Shown in pieces: positions 50,709 to 60,386 of a DNA stretch of 64,000 nucleotides; the first letter of the stretch is position 1, and each line of letters starts with the position of its first letter. The notes under the pieces are model-generated. The model did no database searches. It was not told where the DNA came from and saw nothing but the letters and a program-made list of their open reading frames with translations. The translations under genes and the position numbers were made by a program. This DNA comes from Henriciella sp. (GTDB lineage Bacteria > Pseudomonadota > Alphaproteobacteria > Caulobacterales > Hyphomonadaceae), in the NCBI RefSeq assembly GCF_029937755.1, contig NZ_JAPYPG010000001.1, forward strand, positions 434,001-498,000. Direction: 5' to 3'.

Positions 50709-51119
50709 ATGGATCGCCTAGAGAAGCTTTGCGCCGAAAAAGGCCTGAGAATGACGGAGCAGCGCCGTATCATTGCGCGTGTGCTTTCCACGTCTGATGA
50801 CCATCCGGATGCGGAAGAACTGCACCGGCGGGCCAATGAGCTCGACAACTCCATCTCGCTGGCGACGGTCTACCGCACGGTGAAGCTCTTCGAAGAGAGC
50901 GGCATCATCGAACGCCACGAATTCCGCGACGGGCGTGCGCGCTTCGAGGAAGTGCCGGAAGAGCACCATGATCACCTGATTGATGTGCGCAATGGCGACG
51001 TCGTCGAATTCCAGTCCGAGGAAATCGAGAAGCTGCAGGTCGAGATTGCCGAACGGCTTGGCTACAAACTTGTCGACCACCGCCTCGAGCTTTACGGCGT
51101 TCCGCTGAAGAAGGACTAG
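50709..51119 (+). CDS. fur: Fur-family metalloregulator
   Basis: This is a 136-residue regulator. The winged-helix DNA-binding domain ends with ISLATVYRTVKLFEESGII, followed by the histidine-rich metal/dimer region EEHHDHLIDV and FQSEEIEKLQ. The structural CxxC pairs of E. coli Fur are absent, as in alphaproteobacterial Fur/Mur. It senses iron or manganese; which one is not decidable. The start is ATG 50709; a longer in-frame opening overlaps rimI and is rejected. Confidence 0.9.
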   Translation: MDRLEKLCAEKGLRMTEQRRIIARVLSTSDDHPDAEELHRRANELDNSISLATVYRTVKLFEESGIIERHEFRDGRARFEEVPEEHHDHLIDVRNGDVVEFQSEEIEKLQVEIAERLGYKLVDHRLELYGVPLKKD

Positions 51120-51175
51120 GTGAGACTAACACCTGAGTCTGGCCCCGACGTCGCTTTTGAGTCATAAGCGCGCGC

Positions 51176-52549
51176 ATGACCACCCAGACTTCGCAATCCG
51201 AGCCGAAGCGTCTTTTCATCAAGACGTATGGCTGCCAGATGAATGTGTATGACAGTGAGCGTATGCGCGACGTGCTGCGCCCGCTCGGCTATCAGCCCGT
51301 CGACACGGCGGACAATGCCGATCTCGTCGTGCTGAACACCTGCCATATCCGCGAGAAGGCGACCGAAAAGGTCTATTCCGAGCTTGGCCAGATCAAGAAG
51401 ATGAAAGAGGCCGCCGGTGGCAAGATGACAATCGCCGTGGCCGGCTGCGTCGCGCAGGCTGAAGGCGCAGAAATCATGCGCCGCCAGCCGGCCGTGGACC
51501 TGGTGCTTGGCCCGCAGGCCTATCACAAGCTGCCGGAAATGGTTGCCCGCGCCAGCCGCGCGACAGGAGAACGGCTGGAGACCGAGTTCGAGACGCTGGA
51601 AAAGTTCGACGCCTTGCCCAAGGCCCGCGAGGCCGACGGACCGAGCGCTTTCCTCTCTGTGCAGGAAGGCTGTGACAAGTTCTGCACCTTCTGCGTCGTG
51701 CCCTATACGCGTGGCGCAGAGCTGTCGCGCCCGGTCGACGACATCACCATCGAGGCACGCAGCCTTGCCGCCCAAGGCGTGCGCGACATCTCGCTGCTCG
51801 GCCAGAACGTGAATGCCTGGCACGGCGCCGGCCCGAAGCTGGACGGCGACGGCGAGTGGGGGCTTGGCCAGCTGGCCCGTCACCTCGCCAAGATCGGCGG
51901 GATCGACCGTATCCGCTATACGACCAGCCATCCGCGCGACATGGATGACGACCTGATCGCTGCGCATGCCGAAGTGCCGGAGCTGATGCCCTTCCTGCAC
52001 TTGCCTGTGCAGTCCGGATCCGACCGTATCCTCAAGGCGATGAATCGCGGCCACACGGCAGACCACTATCTCGATATCATGCGCAAGATGCGCGAGGCGC
52101 GCCCCGACATGGCGCTCGCCTCCGACTTCATCGTCGGCTTTCCGGGCGAGAGCGACCAGGACTTCGAGGACACGATGGACCTGGTCCGCGAGGTCGGCTA
52201 TGCCATTGCCTATTCATTCAAGTACTCGCCGCGCCCCGGCACGCCGGCTGCCGACATGTTCGGCCATGTGCCGGAAGAGGTGAAGAATGAGCGCCTGCAA
52301 CGCCTGCAGGCCCTCCTACGCGAGCAACAGGGCGAATTTAACGCCTCCAAGATCGGCCAGACCATCCCGGTCCTCGTCACCGGCAAAGGCCGCAACCAAG
52401 GCCAGATGCATGGCCGCAGCCCGTGGATGCAGGCGGTTCACTTCGATGCACCGGGCCACCTGATCGGACAGATCGTCGACGTGAAGGTCGTCGGCGCAAC
52501 GCTGAATTCGCTCGCCGGGGAATATTCGGCTGCGGTGGAGGCTGCCTGA
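51176..52549 (+). CDS. miaB: MiaB tRNA methylthiotransferase
   Basis: This 457-residue radical SAM enzyme adds the 2-methylthio group to i6A37 in tRNAs reading UNN codons. The N-terminal UPF0004 domain begins [18 protein letters not shown] and has [18 protein letters not shown]; the radical SAM motif is [16 protein letters not shown], followed by a C-terminal TRAM domain. The auxiliary-cluster cysteines (TYGCQ, NTCHI, AGCVA) are all present. It lies between fur and phoH. Confidence 0.95.
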   Translation: MTTQTSQSEPKRLFIKTYGCQMNVYDSERMRDVLRPLGYQPVDTADNADLVVLNTCHIREKATEKVYSELGQIKKMKEAAGGKMTIAVAGCVAQAEGAEIMRRQPAVDLVLGPQAYHKLPEMVARASRATGERLETEFETLEKFDALPKAREADGPSAFLSVQEGCDKFCTFCVVPYTRGAELSRPVDDITIEARSLAAQGVRDISLLGQNVNAWHGAGPKLDGDGEWGLGQLARHLAKIGGIDRIRYTTSHPRDMDDDLIAAHAEVPELMPFLHLPVQSGSDRILKAMNRGHTADHYLDIMRKMREARPDMALASDFIVGFPGESDQDFEDTMDLVREVGYAIAYSFKYSPRPGTPAADMFGHVPEEVKNERLQRLQALLREQQGEFNASKIGQTIPVLVTGKGRNQGQMHGRSPWMQAVHFDAPGHLIGQIVDVKVVGATLNSLAGEYSAAVEAA

Positions 52550-52551
52550 CC

Positions 52552-53511
52552 TTGAAAGGCACGATCACCCGCCTCTACACGCCCGACAATCCGTCCCAGC
52601 TCCAGGCCATTTGCGGTCCGCAACATCGCAATCTGATGAAGCTGGAAATGGCGCTGATCGATGGCAAGCTGGAAGCCGAAAGCCAGGGCGGCAGCATCAG
52701 ACTGTCCGGTTCCCCTGATGCCGTTGCCTCTGCCGAGGCCACCCTGGCAGCGTTCGAGCGTATGCTGAAAACAAATCCCTCAGCCGGGGAAGACGTCTTC
52801 GAGGGCGCGATCGACCAGGCCCGCGCGCCGGCAGAGAGCTATGGCTCTCTATCGGGCTTGCGCGTGCCGGTCATGCCGCAGACCAAGACACAGGCACGCT
52901 ACATCGACCTGCTGACCCGTCCGGGCACAGACCTCACCTTCGGCGTCGGTCCGGCCGGCACGGGCAAGACCTTCCTCGCCGTGGCCGCCGGGGCCGCTGA
53001 GCTACGCAAGAAAACCAAGGAACGGCTGATCATCACCCGCCCGGCTGTCGAGGCTGGCGAAAATCTCGGTTTCCTGCCGGGCGATCTTGAAGAAAAGGTC
53101 GAGCCCTACCTGCGTCCGATCTGGGACGCGCTCAACGAAGTGCTCGGTCCGGATCAGGTTGACCGGATGCGTGAGAAGAAGATCATTGAGGTGGCGCCAC
53201 TTGCCTTCATGCGCGGGCGCACGCTGAAAAATGCCTTCGTCATCATGGACGAGGCCCAGAACGCCACAGTCGGCCAGACCAAGATGGTCCTGACACGCCT
53301 TGGCCGCGACTCGCGCATGGTGGTCACCGGGGATCCCGGCCAGGTCGATCTGCCACCGAAGACGCCGTCGGGGCTTGCTCACGCACTGAAGATCCTTTCC
53401 GGCGTCGAAGGTGTCGGCGTCGTCGAATTTTCCGCCAGCGATGTTCGCCGTCACGCTCTCGTCTCACGGATCATTCGCGCCTATGACAAGGATGCCGAAG
53501 CAGACCGATGA
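52552..53511 (+). CDS. ybeZ: PhoH-family ATPase (YbeZ type)
   Basis: This 319-residue P-loop protein has a short KH-like N-terminus and the PhoH ATPase core with Walker A GVGPAGTGKTFLAVA and Walker B FVIMDEAQNAT. The gene order miaB-phoH-ybeY-corC-lnt is conserved and links it to rRNA maturation; its exact role is unclear. The start is TTG 52552, 2 bp after the miaB stop. It overlaps ybeY by 4 bp. Confidence 0.93.
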   Translation: MKGTITRLYTPDNPSQLQAICGPQHRNLMKLEMALIDGKLEAESQGGSIRLSGSPDAVASAEATLAAFERMLKTNPSAGEDVFEGAIDQARAPAESYGSLSGLRVPVMPQTKTQARYIDLLTRPGTDLTFGVGPAGTGKTFLAVAAGAAELRKKTKERLIITRPAVEAGENLGFLPGDLEEKVEPYLRPIWDALNEVLGPDQVDRMREKKIIEVAPLAFMRGRTLKNAFVIMDEAQNATVGQTKMVLTRLGRDSRMVVTGDPGQVDLPPKTPSGLAHALKILSGVEGVGVVEFSASDVRRHALVSRIIRAYDKDAEADR

Positions 53512-53966
53512 GCGTCACCCTCGACCTGCGCGTAGAAGCGGACGAATGGACAGCGCACCTGCCCGGCCTTACCGAAACATGCGAACACGCCTTGTCGGCC
53601 GCCTTTGCCCTGACATCAGAGGCTGGCGAGGTGGCTCTCCTGCTGACAGATGATACCGAGATGCACGCCCTCAACCGCGACTGGCGAAACAAGGACAAAC
53701 CCACCGATGTCCTGTCCTTTCCGGCTGACCCAATCGAGGCGCCGTTCCTTGGCGATATCGCAATCGGCCTGGGGGTTGCCAGCCGCGACGCCGAGACTCG
53801 CGGCATCACGCTTGCCGATCATCTCAGTCATCTCATCATTCACGGTTATCTCCACCTGCTCGGCCATGACCACATGGAAGACACAGAGGCACGGCAAATG
53901 GAGACCTTGGAGATACGCGCGCTTGCCACGCTCGGTATCGCTGATCCATACTCGGCCCAATCCTGA
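53508..53966 (+). CDS. ybeY: YbeY endoribonuclease
   Basis: This is a 152-residue metallo-RNase for 16S rRNA 3' maturation and 70S quality control. The zinc motif is H112-x3-H116-x5-H122 (HGYLHLLGHDH), preceded by LNRDWRNKDKPTDVLSFP. It is translated from ATG 53508, overlapping the phoH stop. Confidence 0.95.
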   Translation: MSVTLDLRVEADEWTAHLPGLTETCEHALSAAFALTSEAGEVALLLTDDTEMHALNRDWRNKDKPTDVLSFPADPIEAPFLGDIAIGLGVASRDAETRGITLADHLSHLIIHGYLHLLGHDHMEDTEARQMETLEIRALATLGIADPYSAQS

Positions 53967-53977
53967 AGTGTAGGGAA

Positions 53978-54820
53978 ATGAACGACAGCACTGATCGAGA
54001 GAGACGGCGCCGTCCGCGGTTCTTCAACTTCCGCCGGCGGCGCAATCCTGACCCTGAACCCGCCGTTCCGGACGCTCGTCCCGCGCGCCATTCATCCCAG
54101 CAATTACGGCTGCGTCTGGCCGAGTTCGAAGAAGCGCGTGTCGCGGATGTCATGGTTCCGCGTGCCGAGATCGTTGGTGTCGAGCTTGGCACGGACCTCC
54201 CTGCTCTGATCCAGCTTTACGCCGAAGAGTCCCACTCGCGGCTACCGGTTTACCGGGAATCTCTGGATGATCCGATCGGACTGGTCCACATCAAGGACGT
54301 CGTTGGCGAGATTGCCCGCGGCGGGGATGGAATGGATCGTCCGCTGGAGCGCCTGCGCCGCGACGTTCTTTTCGTTCCGCCATCCATGCGGCTGGCTGAT
54401 CTTCTTGTGAAAATGCAGACAAGCCGGATTCACATGGCGCTCGTCGTGGACGAGTATGGCGGCACCGACGGTCTCGTCTCGCTTGAGGATCTGATGGAAG
54501 AAATCGTTGGTGACATTGAGGACGAACACGACGAAGACCCGGCTATGGTGGTCCGTCGTGGGCGTCATGCCTGGGAAGCGGATGCCAGAATGGAGATTTC
54601 CGATTTCATGGAGAAGACGGGCGTCAATCTCGACATCCCTGACCTCGATGTGGAGGTCGACACGCTGGGTGGACTGGCCTTCGCGATCGCCGGCAAGGTC
54701 CCTCTGCGCGGTGAAGTGCTACGCCATCCGTGTGGCGCGGACCTGGAAATCCTCGACGGCGATGCGCGCCGGGTGGAGCGTCTGATCGTTCGCCACCTGC
54801 CGGCTGAGGGCAAAGCTTGA
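53978..54820 (+). CDS. corC: CorC/HlyC-type CBS-domain protein
   Basis: This 280-residue cytoplasmic protein has a basic N-terminus (RRRPRFFNFRRRRNP), two CBS domains (ADVMVPRAEIVGVELGT; LADLLVKMQTSRIHMALVVDEYGG) and a CorC/HlyC C-terminal domain. The CorC group is linked to magnesium/cobalt homeostasis. No membrane domain (CNNM part) is present. The stop overlaps the lnt start. Confidence 0.92.
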   Translation: MNDSTDRERRRRPRFFNFRRRRNPDPEPAVPDARPARHSSQQLRLRLAEFEEARVADVMVPRAEIVGVELGTDLPALIQLYAEESHSRLPVYRESLDDPIGLVHIKDVVGEIARGGDGMDRPLERLRRDVLFVPPSMRLADLLVKMQTSRIHMALVVDEYGGTDGLVSLEDLMEEIVGDIEDEHDEDPAMVVRRGRHAWEADARMEISDFMEKTGVNLDIPDLDVEVDTLGGLAFAIAGKVPLRGEVLRHPCGADLEILDGDARRVERLIVRHLPAEGKA

Positions 54821-56457
54821 AGGATGGCATCCGCAGCCACGGCTTCACAGCGCTCGGCCCGCTGCATGAAGCACTCGCAAAGCTGACAGGCTGGAAAGCT
54901 TGTGGCTTCGCAGCCCTGCTTGGGGCATTCGCCGCCCTTGCCTTTGCCCCATTCCACCTGACTCCAGCCCTGGTCGTATCCGTGACAGGCCTGATCTGGA
55001 TGATGGATGGCGCTCGCGGCATGGTCCGCTGGGGGCGTTCCATGTTCATGCGTGGCTGGGCCTTTGGCTTCGGTTTCTTCCTTATCGGGATGTACTGGAC
55101 GACCTCGCCTTTTCTGGTCGAGCCGGAGAAACATGCCGTCTTCCTGTGGATGCCGCTGATCGCATTGCCAGGCGGCATGGCATTGATCTGGGGTGCAGGG
55201 GCAGCTCTGGCTGGCGCTTTCTGGTCGGCTTCGCCGTCGCGCGTGTTCATCTTCTCGATCTTCTTCGCGCTTTGCGAACTTGTGCGCGGGCACCTGTTTG
55301 GCGGCTTCCCCTGGAACATTTTCGGGACGACGTGGGCGCCAGGGCATGCGGTTTCACAGGCTGCTGCCATCGGTGGCGTCTACTGGCTGACCCTGCTCAC
55401 CCTGCTTGTCTGCGCTGCTCCAGCGGCCCTGGTCGACACACGCGATTCACGCGGCGTACTTGGCCGGGCGCTTCCTGTCCTTGTCGCCGTCGTCCTGACT
55501 GGCTTTGGCTGGGCATGGGGTGCCCAGCGCTTGTCCCAACCGTCCGTGATGAGCGAGGAGACTATCGTTCTCATGGATGCCGGTATCCCCCAGGCTGAAA
55601 AGTACAAGGGCACGGGCGACCGGGTTCTGGCGCGCTATGGCGAATTCCTTCGCGACATCGAAAGTGACCCTGACGACATCGTGGTCTGGCCGGAAGGCGC
55701 CCTGCCTTTCGAGCTGCTTGCCAATAATTACGCCCTAGACGTCATCTCCGCCTATCTTGGCCAGCGCAGCCTGATCGTGGGCACGACGCGGCGCAGCTTC
55801 GACGGGCGCGAGGGCGTGTATCACAACAGCCTTGCGGTGCTTCAGACCGAAAGCGGGCGCGCCGAACTGATCGCGCTTTATGACAAGCATCGGCTCGTCC
55901 CTTTCGGTGAGCTGCCAGCAAGCGAAATCATTCCATTTGGCAATTCGATCTCCGGCATCCTTCCAGGCGCCATGCAGCAACTTGCCACGTCTGGCTTCGA
56001 GCCGGGTAGCGAACCAACGGTCCTCTTCCCGGCCAATCTCCCGCCCTTTGTCGCGCTCATCTGCTACGAAGGCCTGTTTCCGGAAATCACCCGCAAGGCC
56101 GGGCCGCAGCGCTCCGAGGCAAAGTGGATCGTCACCATTTCCAATGATGCATGGTTCGGTCGCGGTATGGGTCCGGCCCAGCACTATGCGCAGAATCGCT
56201 ACCGCTCGATAGAAAGCGGCCTGCCCATGGCGCGTGTGGCAAGCCGCGGCGCGACCGCGATGGTTGACGGTATGGGCCGCGAGACGGCCCGCGGCCAGCG
56301 CGTAGCCGGCGACCCGGATGGCTGGATTTCGTCGGTGGTGAGGACGCCGCTGCCAGCCGCATTGCCGGCCACGCCCTATCAGCGCTTCGGGCCCGCCCTG
56401 TTCTGGCTTACCCTCACAGGCTTCGCCGTACTGGCCTTTCTGTCCTGGCGACGTTAG
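54817..56457 (+). CDS. lnt: Apolipoprotein N-acyltransferase
   Basis: This 546-residue inner-membrane enzyme has about eight membrane segments and a nitrilase-like domain. The catalytic triad is E293 (WPEGALPFE), K357 (YDKHRLVPFGE) and C416 (LICYEGLFPE). It adds the third acyl chain to lipoprotein Cys. The substrates include the lipoproteins of this window (23077, 42272, 45040 and 45714). The start is TTG 54817, overlapping corC. Confidence 0.95.
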   Translation: MKDGIRSHGFTALGPLHEALAKLTGWKACGFAALLGAFAALAFAPFHLTPALVVSVTGLIWMMDGARGMVRWGRSMFMRGWAFGFGFFLIGMYWTTSPFLVEPEKHAVFLWMPLIALPGGMALIWGAGAALAGAFWSASPSRVFIFSIFFALCELVRGHLFGGFPWNIFGTTWAPGHAVSQAAAIGGVYWLTLLTLLVCAAPAALVDTRDSRGVLGRALPVLVAVVLTGFGWAWGAQRLSQPSVMSEETIVLMDAGIPQAEKYKGTGDRVLARYGEFLRDIESDPDDIVVWPEGALPFELLANNYALDVISAYLGQRSLIVGTTRRSFDGREGVYHNSLAVLQTESGRAELIALYDKHRLVPFGELPASEIIPFGNSISGILPGAMQQLATSGFEPGSEPTVLFPANLPPFVALICYEGLFPEITRKAGPQRSEAKWIVTISNDAWFGRGMGPAQHYAQNRYRSIESGLPMARVASRGATAMVDGMGRETARGQRVAGDPDGWISSVVRTPLPAALPATPYQRFGPALFWLTLTGFAVLAFLSWRR

Positions 56458-56496
56458 ACCGCTAGGCTGGTTGCGTAATTATCTCAATTGGTCCGG

Positions 56497-56913
56497 ATGT
56501 CTGAGAGCAAACTCCCCAGCAAGATCGATCATCTCGTCGGCCAGCGCCTTCGCTGGCGGCGCCGTGAGTTACGCCTCACCCAAGAGCAACTCGGCGAAAA
56601 GCTCGGCCTGACCTTCCAGCAGGTCCAGAAATACGAGAAAGGCGTGAACCGCATTTCGGCCGGACGCCTCTATGAGCTATCCACCGTTCTCGATGTGCCG
56701 GTTCTGTATTTTTACGAAGGCGCTGAGGATTATCTCGCCTTGCCAAATGGCTCGCTTAATGAAGACAGTGAGCCGGCAGCCCCGCTGCCGCTGATGGACC
56801 AGGAGGCCATGGAGCTGCTATCAGCCTTTCAGAAAATTGAGGATGAAGAGCTGCGAAAAACGCTACTGGCGACAATCAAGGCAGCCGCTGCAGTCAGGCA
56901 ATCTAATTCGTGA
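56497..56913 (+). CDS. XRE-family regulator upstream of metK
   Basis: This 138-residue protein has an HTH_3 domain at about 9-65 (LVGQRLRWRRRELRLTQEQLG, LGLTFQQVQKYEKGVNRISAG, then VLDVPVLYFYEG) and a C-terminal tail. A homologue lies between lnt and metK in many alphaproteobacteria, pointing to a conserved but undefined role. The start is ATG 56497 (MSESKLPSK); TTG 56488 is possible. Confidence 0.9.
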   Translation: MSESKLPSKIDHLVGQRLRWRRRELRLTQEQLGEKLGLTFQQVQKYEKGVNRISAGRLYELSTVLDVPVLYFYEGAEDYLALPNGSLNEDSEPAAPLPLMDQEAMELLSAFQKIEDEELRKTLLATIKAAAAVRQSNS

Positions 56914-56984
56914 CAGAACCTAGCCGGGGGCGTTCTAACCCGATAACAGGGCAGGATCACTCACTCTAACAACCGGATATTATT

Positions 56985-58181
56985 TTGACCGAAGCAGATT
57001 TTCTTTTCACCAGTGAAAGTGTTTCTGAAGGCCACCCAGACAAGGTTTGTGACCGCGTCTCCGATGAGGTTGTCGACCTCTATTTCCGGGAAGCGCTGAA
57101 AGCCGGATACGACCCGGCCCGGGTGCGTGTTGCCTGTGAAACGGCGGCTACCACCAATCAGGTTGCTCTCCTTGGTGAGATGCGCGGGCCCGACACGATT
57201 ACCGATGACATGGTCGAGCACGTGGTGCGCAACGCCATCAAGGATATCGGCTACGAGCAGGAAGGCTTCCATTGGGAGAAGCTCAAGCTCCATAATTGGC
57301 TGCATGGCCAGTCGGAGGACATTGCCGCCGGTGTTGATGAAGGCACCGGAACCTATACCGATGAAGGCGCTGGCGACCAGGGCATCATGTTCGGTTATGC
57401 CAGCGATGAAACCGATGAGCTCATGCCGGCTCCGATTTCGTTTTCCCACCGCATCCTGAAGCGTATGGCCGAGCTTCGCCATTCCGGCGAACGCCCGGAA
57501 TTCGAGCCTGACGCCAAGAGCCAGGTCACCATGGCCTACAGGGATGGCAAGCCGATTGGCATTGACGCCGTGGTCGTCTCGACCCAGCACAAGGACGGCC
57601 TTTCAGCCAGTGACGTGCGCGAACTTGTCCGTCCGGTCATCACCGAAGTCCTGCCGGACGGCTGGCTGCCGAAGGAAGAAAAGCTCTACGTCAATCCCAC
57701 CGGCAAGTTCGTGATCGGCGGCCCTGACGGCGATGCCGGCCTTACCGGCCGCAAGATCATCGTCGATACCTATGGCGGCTCCGCACCGCATGGTGGTGGC
57801 GCATTCTCCGGCAAGGACCCGACGAAAGTCGACCGCTCTGCCGCATATGCGGCCCGCTATCTCGCCAAGAATGTGGTCGCCGCCGGCCTCGCCAAGCGGT
57901 GTACGCTGCAGCTGTCCTATGCGATCGGTGTCGCCCAGCCACTGTCGATCAACATCAACCTGCACGACACGGCGAATACAGACGAGCGCAAGCTCGAGAA
58001 GCGTCTCATGGAAATCATGGACCTCTCCCCGCGCGGCATCCGCACCACGCTCGGCCTCAACAAGCCGATCTATGCCCGCACCGCCGCCTATGGCCATTTT
58101 GGCCGGGCACCGGACAATGAGGGTGGCTTTTCCTGGGAGAAAACCGACCTCGTCAAGGATCTGAAGGACCTTGCCGGCTAA
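56985..58181 (+). CDS. metK: S-adenosylmethionine synthetase
   Basis: This 398-residue MetK joins methionine and ATP to form SAM. The signatures are [33 protein letters not shown] and the P-loop-like [22 protein letters not shown] feeds the many methyltransferases and radical SAM enzymes of the window. It starts at TTG 56985 without a clear strong ribosome binding site. The stop shares CTAA (58178-58181) with the convergent membrane protein gene. Confidence 0.96.
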   Translation: MTEADFLFTSESVSEGHPDKVCDRVSDEVVDLYFREALKAGYDPARVRVACETAATTNQVALLGEMRGPDTITDDMVEHVVRNAIKDIGYEQEGFHWEKLKLHNWLHGQSEDIAAGVDEGTGTYTDEGAGDQGIMFGYASDETDELMPAPISFSHRILKRMAELRHSGERPEFEPDAKSQVTMAYRDGKPIGIDAVVVSTQHKDGLSASDVRELVRPVITEVLPDGWLPKEEKLYVNPTGKFVIGGPDGDAGLTGRKIIVDTYGGSAPHGGGAFSGKDPTKVDRSAAYAARYLAKNVVAAGLAKRCTLQLSYAIGVAQPLSININLHDTANTDERKLEKRLMEIMDLSPRGIRTTLGLNKPIYARTAAYGHFGRAPDNEGGFSWEKTDLVKDLKDLAG

Positions 58182-59758
58182 CAGCGGCCCGTTTTGTAAA
58201 GGATGGCGTTGTCGCTGCGGGCGCGCTCGCACACCGGCAAACCATCGAGGCTGGAGCTGGGACTGCCTTTGAAGAAGAGCAGGTAGTCCCAGCGTTCCGG
58301 CCAGTTATCCGCGTAACCTAAAGACCAGTAGCCATTCTCGGAATGCGCGGATGGACGTCTCGCGGCTGCCTCCAGTTCCCCCACACCAATAGGGAGCGAC
58401 TGGGGCATGTGGATTTCAATATTCGAAAGGGCGACATCAACGGGCGACGTATTCGTGAATAGCCCCGGGACATAGGCGGAGCGCTCGATGACAGCAATGC
58501 CGCTCGCATGCATGGCAAAGGGAAGGTCGAAACCCGGCCCTGCATCGTAAGCTGATAGCATGCGTGCACCGCGCGGCATGGCGGAGAGCAGACTGCGCAC
58601 CTCGTCGGCTTTCGAGTCCGTTTGCGCCATATGGACTGCGCCATTCAGGAACATCATGGTCCCCAGGCCAAACATGACGACGCCAGAGACCTGTCTCGCC
58701 ATGACGGGTGCCTTCCTTGTAAACTGGGCGCTTGCGAAAAAGACGATAACCAGCGGCGGGACGAAGCGCAGGTGAAGCCCCCAGATCCCAAGCACGCTGG
58801 TTGGGATCACGATGTTGAGCAAAAGCAGTCCCGCGCAAACCCAAGTGAGTTTACGCGGCAACTCGATATAGCGCTTCACCAGTAGCCAACCCGCGAGACT
58901 ACAGACACCCAGAAGCGCGACAAAGCCCACTGTCGAATTGAAGAAGTAGAAGCCCGAGGAGAAGCCATAGGCTTTTTGCGGCAGTGAGAAAAAGTCTGCC
59001 GTTCCGCGTGGCAGGTCTGATGCGCCAAGCGTGGCAAGGATGATCAAGGCGATACCGGGCAGCATCGCGGGCAGATCAAGCGTCGCTGCGCGGCGCAGGA
59101 AAGGCCACCGCGCGCCACGTTCGCCTTCCGCGAAGCTTGCCAGCTCCCAGACCATTGCGAGAAAACCAAAAAGCAGGAAAGCCAGCGCATGATTGAGCGC
59201 CAGAAGCAGGCCGAGCGGCGCGAACATCAGCGTACGCTTCAGGCCCGGTTCCGTCCGCATCCACACGGCAAAAGCGAGCAGGGCAAGTCCGCTCGAAGCA
59301 ACGTAGTTCACGAAGCCCCACTCCATGCCAACATTGAATGCGGCGAGAAAGCCTCCAAGGGCCAGCCAGGTCACACGCCCATGTGCCGTGCGGGCAATCG
59401 CGATCCCTCCGAGCGCGGGCAGGACAAGAGCGAGCCATATGGTGAGCGCGCCCGCTCGCCACGTCCCAAAGAGCCATGACAGCCACGGTACGACAAGATC
59501 CATCGTCATGTCCGGAATGACGTCGAAGGAGAGCCGGTAGTGCTGCTGGATATCTGCGTCGAACCAGATCGCGGACTCAATGTGGTTGCGCGCAAGATGG
59601 TTGAAATAGTCCCGGACCAGGCCGATCGGAAAAAGAAGTGTCAAAACGCCAAGGACGAGAACCAGCGCCAATGCACCCTTCGCTGGCGTTATAAGCGAAT
59701 GGCCCCAACCCTGCCCTTCGCGAACCGGTGAACCGAAATCGACGGTTTCGTCACTCAT
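58178..59758 (-). CDS. Polytopic membrane protein, unknown (GT-C-like fold possible)
   Basis: This 526-residue protein has about 11-12 membrane segments and a C-terminal soluble part (about 390-526, starting near [14 protein letters not shown]). The segment [22 protein letters not shown] after the first helix resembles the first loop of GT-C glycosyltransferases, where a DxD-like motif sits. The function is not established. It is the last gene of a minus-strand cassette with the GT2 and methyltransferase genes, inserted between metK and trmB. Confidence 0.6.
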   Translation of the reverse strand: MSDETVDFGSPVREGQGWGHSLITPAKGALALVLVLGVLTLLFPIGLVRDYFNHLARNHIESAIWFDADIQQHYRLSFDVIPDMTMDLVVPWLSWLFGTWRAGALTIWLALVLPALGGIAIARTAHGRVTWLALGGFLAAFNVGMEWGFVNYVASSGLALLAFAVWMRTEPGLKRTLMFAPLGLLLALNHALAFLLFGFLAMVWELASFAEGERGARWPFLRRAATLDLPAMLPGIALIILATLGASDLPRGTADFFSLPQKAYGFSSGFYFFNSTVGFVALLGVCSLAGWLLVKRYIELPRKLTWVCAGLLLLNIVIPTSVLGIWGLHLRFVPPLVIVFFASAQFTRKAPVMARQVSGVVMFGLGTMMFLNGAVHMAQTDSKADEVRSLLSAMPRGARMLSAYDAGPGFDLPFAMHASGIAVIERSAYVPGLFTNTSPVDVALSNIEIHMPQSLPIGVGELEAAARRPSAHSENGYWSLGYADNWPERWDYLLFFKGSPSSSLDGLPVCERARSDNAILYKTGRC

Positions 59759-59768
59759 TCCTGCCAGC

Positions 59769-60386
59769 TCACTTAGGCTCGGCGAGCAGGATCACGAAAG
59801 GAAAGCGCGTCTTTACGTTAATCACGCGAGCATGTTCGCCGACGAAGGCCGCAAACGTCTTGGCGTTCCAGTGATTGATATGTTCGGGATGGTTTCCCAG
59901 CCGGATGAAGTCGCGACCACGAGCAAGATTTGCCAGCTGAAACCACGGCTCATTCGGGACTGTAAGCAGCAGTTTACCCGAGCAAAGCGTGACCAGGCGC
60001 TCAAGCGCCTTCTCGGGCTCAAACAGATGTTCGAGCACTTCCAGCGACATCACCATGTCATAGCGGCGCTCATCAAGTGCGCCGTCGAACAGGTTTGCGC
60101 AAGTGAAGCGCTGTTCGGGCCAACGGCTTCGTGCGGCTGCCAACGCATCCTCACGAAGGTCGAGCCCTTCATAGCCCTTCAGCGATACGCCGCGCTCAGA
60201 CAACTCGTCGAGAACGAATCCCTCCCCACACCCGAAATCGAGAATGGAGCTGGGTGCGACCTCACGAACGGTCTCCGCGACCAGGTCGTGGAAGCGACCG
60301 AGGCTCAGCCGGTGGATCGGGTTCTTGTTGGCGTACTTTGCGACGTGGCGCTCGGTTGTGTCGTGCCGGATTGTTGTTGCGTCCAT
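59769..60386 (-). CDS. Class I SAM-dependent methyltransferase starting inside the glycosyltransferase gene
   Basis: This 205-residue enzyme has the SAM motif SILDFGCGEGFVLDELSERG, an acidic strand end (YEGLDLREDALAAARSRW) and DMVMSLEVLEHLFEPEKALERL. The N-terminal HVAKYANKNPIHRLSLGRFHD is conserved in methyltransferases linked to GT2 genes. The ATG at 60386 is preceded (60404-60395) by AAGGAGGTCC, a near-perfect ribosome binding site that lies inside the coding part of the GT2 gene, so the 82-bp overlap is probably real. The acceptor may be a sugar or lipid (inference). Confidence 0.83.
   Translation of the reverse strand: MDATTIRHDTTERHVAKYANKNPIHRLSLGRFHDLVAETVREVAPSSILDFGCGEGFVLDELSERGVSLKGYEGLDLREDALAAARSRWPEQRFTCANLFDGALDERRYDMVMSLEVLEHLFEPEKALERLVTLCSGKLLLTVPNEPWFQLANLARGRDFIRLGNHPEHINHWNAKTFAAFVGEHARVINVKTRFPFVILLAEPK

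Noticed and set aside
56914-56984. Possible SAM riboswitch before metK
   Set aside because: Only 71 bases separate the XRE and metK genes. I could not fit SAM-I, SAM-II or SAM/SAH conserved cores, and no stable stem with the required pseudoknot was seen. A covariance-model scan with SAM-II and SAM/SAH models would settle it.
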